Source of the DNA: an uncultured Streptococcus sp.
GTDB lineage: Bacteria > Bacillota > Bacilli > Lactobacillales > Streptococcaceae
Assembly (NCBI GenBank): GCA_902480035.1
Contig: CABSRC010000078.1
Location: 1-8,026, forward strand
DNA: 8,026 nt
Reading direction: 5' to 3'
The notes beneath the pieces were generated by a model. It made no database searches, was not told the DNA's origin, and was given only the letters and a program-made list of their open reading frames with translations. This document shows, in pieces, positions 6,146-8,026 of the stretch (positions are counted from its first letter, which is position 1; the number at the start of each line of letters is the position of its first letter). The position numbers were made by a program, and so were the translations under genes.

Positions 6146-6228
6146 CCAATCACTTTTGGAGTCCCTACGACACAAATCAGCGATTGGCTGGCTCGGTGCG
6201 GTTCGGGATGGTCGTCGATTTGTATCAT
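6139..6228 (-). CDS. Putative acidic/proline leader peptide of mgtA (29 codons, unnamed)
   Basis: A small reading frame with ATG at 6228 and TGA at 6141-6139, ending 18 bases before the mgtA ATG. It has an ideal ribosome binding site, AAAGGAG, six bases before the ATG. The peptide starts MIQIDDHPEPHRASQSL and ends in TPKVIGS; residues 5-11 are DDHPEPH, alternating acidic and proline residues. I recognise no family. The early codons include several that are rare in low-GC streptococci (ATA, CCC, CCG, CGA), and the segment is richer in C and G than the surrounding leader. It lies after the M-box terminator and before mgtA, with RNA helices overlapping it, so a cis-acting regulatory role is more likely than a free peptide function. 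By position and composition it resembles the enterobacterial mgtL leader (which contains EPDPTP). Expression is not proven. Confidence 0.68.
   Translation of the reverse strand: MIQIDDHPEPHRASQSLICVVGTPKVIGS
6144..6223 (-). promoter_or_regulatory. Interlocking helices (pseudoknot or switch) within the mgtA leader frame
   Basis: Helix A pairs ACAAAUC (6217-6223) with GAUUUGU (6172-6178), 7 perfect base pairs. Helix B pairs AGCCAAUCGCU (6179-6189) with AGUGAUUGGCU (6144-6154), 11 base pairs with one G-U. The 5' arm of B lies inside the loop of A and directly abuts the 3' arm of A with no gap. That is the order of an H-type pseudoknot with stackable helices, or else the two are alternatives. 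The 3' arm of B overlaps the anti-ribosome-binding-site CUCCU by two bases. The complementarity is seen; the fold is inferred. Confidence 0.55.
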
Positions 6229-6259
6229 AGTTCTCTCCTTTCACTTTTCTTGGTAAGGC

Positions 6260-6294
6260 ATAATAAAGAGCCCTACCCTCGATCGGTAGGACTC
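6260..6294 (-). terminator. Expression-platform terminator of the mgtA M-box
   Basis: Minus-strand GAGTCCTACC and GGTAGGGCTC form a 10-bp stem with one G-U and a 7-base loop, followed by TTTATTAT. The U-run is imperfect but the stem is strong. It lies about 45 bases after the M-box core. Its rising arm is complementary to the start of the aptamer, as expected of a riboswitch that alternates between terminator and antiterminator. Confidence 0.8.
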
Positions 6295-6340
6295 ATGAAA
6301 CTCGTCATTTATTTTTCAATCAAAACTCTTAAAAAATTGA

Positions 6341-6480
6341 CCGTTCAAGCTTTAGCTCCGCAAGGCAATGAAATGAGCTTAGTCTTGACCTTTGCGATCA
6401 GGACTGTTGACCAACGAGTAGTGTCTCCACTGCTTTGCGGTAGTCATCCGTATCCTTGTGGTAGCCTCACCTACCGTATT
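6341..6480 (-). promoter_or_regulatory. M-box (ykoK leader) Mg2+ riboswitch aptamer upstream of mgtA
   Basis: Read on the minus strand, the segment carries the conserved M-box blocks in the right order and spacing, as I recall them from the Bacillus element. These are TAGGTGAGGCT near the 5' end, CCACAAGGATA, a TGGAGACAC block, an exact GGTCAACAG, and TTGCC followed by GGAGCTAAAGC near the 3' end. M-box RNAs fold tightly when several Mg2+ ions bind and, in Gram-positive bacteria, usually cause transcription termination before Mg2+ transporter genes. The promoter just upstream, the terminator just downstream and an MgtA gene all agree. The exact 5' and 3' limits, and the terminal P1 helix, are less certain than the core. 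Confidence 0.9.
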
Positions 6481-6488
6481 TCGAGTTT

Positions 6489-6517
6489 ATTTTACTCCTT
6501 CATTTACAGAAAGTCAA
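6489..6517 (-). promoter_or_regulatory. Sigma-A promoter of the M-box/mgtA transcript
   Basis: -35 TTGACT (6512-6517), a 17-base spacer and -10 TAAAAT (6489-6494). The -35 starts three bases after the patB stop codon. The predicted start is near 6482, immediately before the M-box. No terminator separates it from patB. Confidence 0.85.
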
Positions 6518-6520
6518 CAC

Positions 6521-7684
6521 TTATTTGTGAAAAGTATCAACTAAACGTTTGGTAATTTCTTCAATAAGAGAAAAAGGGGCTGCTACATTGAGGCGGGCGT
6601 GCAAGGTTCCTTCTTTTCCGAAATCTGTTCCGCGGTTCAAAATCAATTTGGCTTGGTCATGGATTTTAGCATGTAGCTCATCATCGGTATAAGGATAGGC
6701 TGAAAAGTCCAACCAAAGAAGATAGGTTCCTTGGGGCTTCATGACTCGGATATTGGTCTTTTCCTGCAATTCATCTACAACATAGTCAATGTGTTTTTCA
6801 AAGACTTGCTTGAGCTCTGTCAACCAAGGTTTGCCATGGCGATAAGCTGCTTCTGTAGCAATATAGCCTAAGCCTGAGATTTCATGTTGGTTATTGGCCA
6901 ATTGCCGCTGTTTAAAAGCTGTGCGAAGCTTTGGATTTTCAATAACCACATAAGAATTTTTTGTTCCTGCAATATTGAAAGTCTTGGTCGCACTGGTTAA
7001 GATCAAGCTAAAGTCTTTAAAGCTTGGGTCAACTGTGTTAAAGCTGATATGACGGTGGCCAAACAAGGCCAAATCTTGGTGGATCTCATCTGAAACGAGT
7101 AGGACCCCATGTTTATGGCAGAGGTGGCCAATTTTTTCCAAGACCTCACGATCCCATACACGGCCTCCAGGATTGTGCGGATTGCACAAAACATAGAGTT
7201 TAACCCCTTGCTCCACAATGTCTTTTTCTAGCTGATCAAAATCGATTTGGAAAAGACCGTCTTTTTCAACTAATGAATTTTCGATCAATTTTCGACGATT
7301 AAGCTTGACACTTCGGGCAAATGGAGGATAGACCGGCGTATTGATTAAGACAGCATCCCCTTCCTTAGTAAAGGCTTGAATAGCTGTTGAAATGGCTGGA
7401 ACAACACCTTCGATAAAGACGACAGCTTCCTTGTCAAAGGAATAGCCGTGCTCTTCTTTTTCCCAATCAAGGATAGACTGGTAGAGGCTATCCGATGCAT
7501 AGGTATAGCCGTAGACCATTTGGTCAGCATAGCCGATAACAGCTTCTCGTACTTCTGGAATGACATTAAAATCCATGTCCGCGATCCAAGCCGGAATGAT
7601 TTCTGGATCTGTCTCAGTTTCTTTCCACTTGTAGGTATGGTGGGTCAAGCGATTCGGTAAAGTCGTGAAATCATATTTGGTCAT
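6521..7684 (-). CDS. patB: PatB/MalY-type PLP-dependent C-S lyase (cystathionine beta-lyase/aminotransferase family)
   Basis: A 387-residue fold-type I PLP enzyme. Family members cleave the C-S bond of cystathionine or related thioethers to give homocysteine or another thiol, pyruvate and ammonia; in oral streptococci relatives also release H2S from cysteine. Seen: AWIADMDF at 32-39 typical of MalY/PatB, YPPF at 119-122, CNPHNPGGRVW at 167-177, SDEIHQD at 198-204 (PLP-ring aspartate Asp199), SATKTFNIAG at 231-240 with Schiff-base Lys234, and Arg364 in HARLNVA as likely carboxylate-binding arginine. The ATG at 7684 has GGAGG inside the end of the preceding metB-type gene, and the stop of that gene is one base away, so translation is probably coupled. 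Context supports transsulfuration between cysteine and methionine. Exact substrate is not decidable here; patB, malY or metC-like labels are all used for this family. Confidence 0.9.
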   Translation of the reverse strand: MTKYDFTTLPNRLTHHTYKWKETETDPEIIPAWIADMDFNVIPEVREAVIGYADQMVYGYTYASDSLYQSILDWEKEEHGYSFDKEAVVFIEGVVPAISTAIQAFTKEGDAVLINTPVYPPFARSVKLNRRKLIENSLVEKDGLFQIDFDQLEKDIVEQGVKLYVLCNPHNPGGRVWDREVLEKIGHLCHKHGVLLVSDEIHQDLALFGHRHISFNTVDPSFKDFSLILTSATKTFNIAGTKNSYVVIENPKLRTAFKQRQLANNQHEISGLGYIATEAAYRHGKPWLTELKQVFEKHIDYVVDELQEKTNIRVMKPQGTYLLWLDFSAYPYTDDELHAKIHDQAKLILNRGTDFGKEGTLHARLNVAAPFSLIEEITKRLVDTFHK

Positions 7685-7685
7685 C

Positions 7686-8026
7686 TTAAGCCTCCAATGC
7701 TTGTTTCAAATCTTCAATCAAATCATCCGCATCTTCGATTCCGATGGACAAACGAAGAAGATCATCTGTCAAACCATATGAATGGCGAACTTCTGCAGGA
7801 ATGTCCGCATGGGTTTGAGTGGTAGGATAAGTGATCAAACTTTCAACTCCGCCAAGGCTTTCTGCAAAGGTAAAGACTTGAAGGGAATTCAACAAGTTGG
7901 GAATTTTTTTCTCATCTTGAATTTTAAAGGAGACCATTCCACCTTTTCCAGTGTAGAGGACTTCTTTGACCTGAGGGGAGGTTTTCAAAAACTCGACTAC
8001 CTTGCGGGCATTCTCAGTGGAGCGCT
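7686..8026 (-). CDS. metB: Cystathionine gamma-synthase/beta-lyase family PLP enzyme (MetB/MetC type), C-terminal fragment
   Basis: The last 112 codons and the TAA stop; the beginning lies beyond the right edge. The frame is open to the window end, and the TTG at 7988 is an internal leucine codon, not a start. Seen: RSTENARKVVEFLKTSP at the left of the fragment, GGMVSFKI in the small domain, FAESLGGVESLITYP (the conserved SLGGvESL signature of the Cys/Met metabolism PLP family, PF01053), then HADIP and a C-terminal LLRLSIGIEDADDLIEDLKQ helix typical of the family. The lysine-PLP site is outside the window. It is followed one base later by patB, forming a two-gene unit that could run homoserine ester to cystathionine to homocysteine. 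Whether it is a gamma-synthase, beta-lyase or O-acylhomoserine sulfhydrylase cannot be told from the C terminus. Confidence 0.88.
   Translation of the reverse strand, partial: RSTENARKVVEFLKTSPQVKEVLYTGKGGMVSFKIQDEKKIPNLLNSLQVFTFAESLGGVESLITYPTTQTHADIPAEVRHSYGLTDDLLRLSIGIEDADDLIEDLKQALEA

Noticed and set aside
6341..6480. yybP-ykoY (Mn2+) riboswitch as an alternative identity for the mgtA leader
   Set aside because: The conserved blocks read here (TAGGTGAGGCT, GGTCAACAG, GGAGCTAAAGC) are those of the M-box, and the characteristic yybP-ykoY blocks are not seen.
6082..6555. A 157-codon open frame on the plus strand across the mgtA leader
   Set aside because: It overlaps the start of mgtA, the riboswitch, terminator and promoter on the other strand, has no convincing ribosome binding site, and its translation resembles no protein family. 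It is the reverse complement of a structured RNA region.
7686..7988. A free-standing 100-residue protein starting at 7988
   Set aside because: The codon at 7988 is an internal TTG with no ribosome binding site, and the frame continues in the same family upstream to the window edge. It is the C terminus of a larger enzyme.

Overview
The window looks like a chromosomal segment of a Streptococcus, probably from the mitis/sanguinis group. The evidence is the low-to-moderate GC content, strong AAGGAG-type ribosome binding sites, a perfect CtsR operator at clpP, a CodY-like box at livJ, and the gene order upp - clpP - ylbG - livJ - livH known from pneumococcus-like genomes. The species cannot be fixed from sequence reading alone. 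Every recognised gene is on the minus strand, so transcription runs from high to low coordinates. I see no mobile element, CRISPR array, tRNA or rRNA.

In transcription order: (1) 8026-6521 holds the 3' end of a metB/metC-type Cys/Met PLP enzyme gene and a patB/malY-type C-S lyase gene, one base apart. (2) 6520-6121 is a 400-base gene-sparse stretch that is the most interesting part of the window. It contains a good sigma-A promoter, an M-box (Mg2+) riboswitch, an intrinsic terminator, and then an unlisted 29-codon reading frame with an ideal ribosome binding site. That frame's peptide begins MIQIDDHPEPH. Its RNA can form two interlocking helices plus a hairpin that hides the ribosome binding site of the next gene. 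(3) 6120-3460 is mgtA, a P-type Mg2+ transport ATPase, followed by a terminator. (4) 3459-2608 is upp (uracil phosphoribosyltransferase) behind an extended -10 promoter and a structured leader. (5) 2607-1888 is clpP under a CtsR-controlled promoter, ending at a terminator. (6) 1837-1454 is ylbG with its own promoter and terminator. (7) From 1452 downward is livJ with a CodY-like box between -35 and -10, an intercistronic hairpin, and the start of livH, cut by the window edge.

Functionally the window combines methionine/cysteine interconversion, magnesium uptake, pyrimidine salvage, regulated proteolysis and branched-chain amino acid import. Each transcription unit carries a readable control element: M-box for Mg2+, CtsR for protein stress, CodY for branched-chain amino acid/GTP status. 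The main hypothesis is that mgtA has two-layer control: M-box attenuation of transcription, then an acidic/proline leader peptide coupled to RNA refolding. The second layer resembles, but is not evidently homologous in sequence to, the enterobacterial mgtL leader of mgtA.
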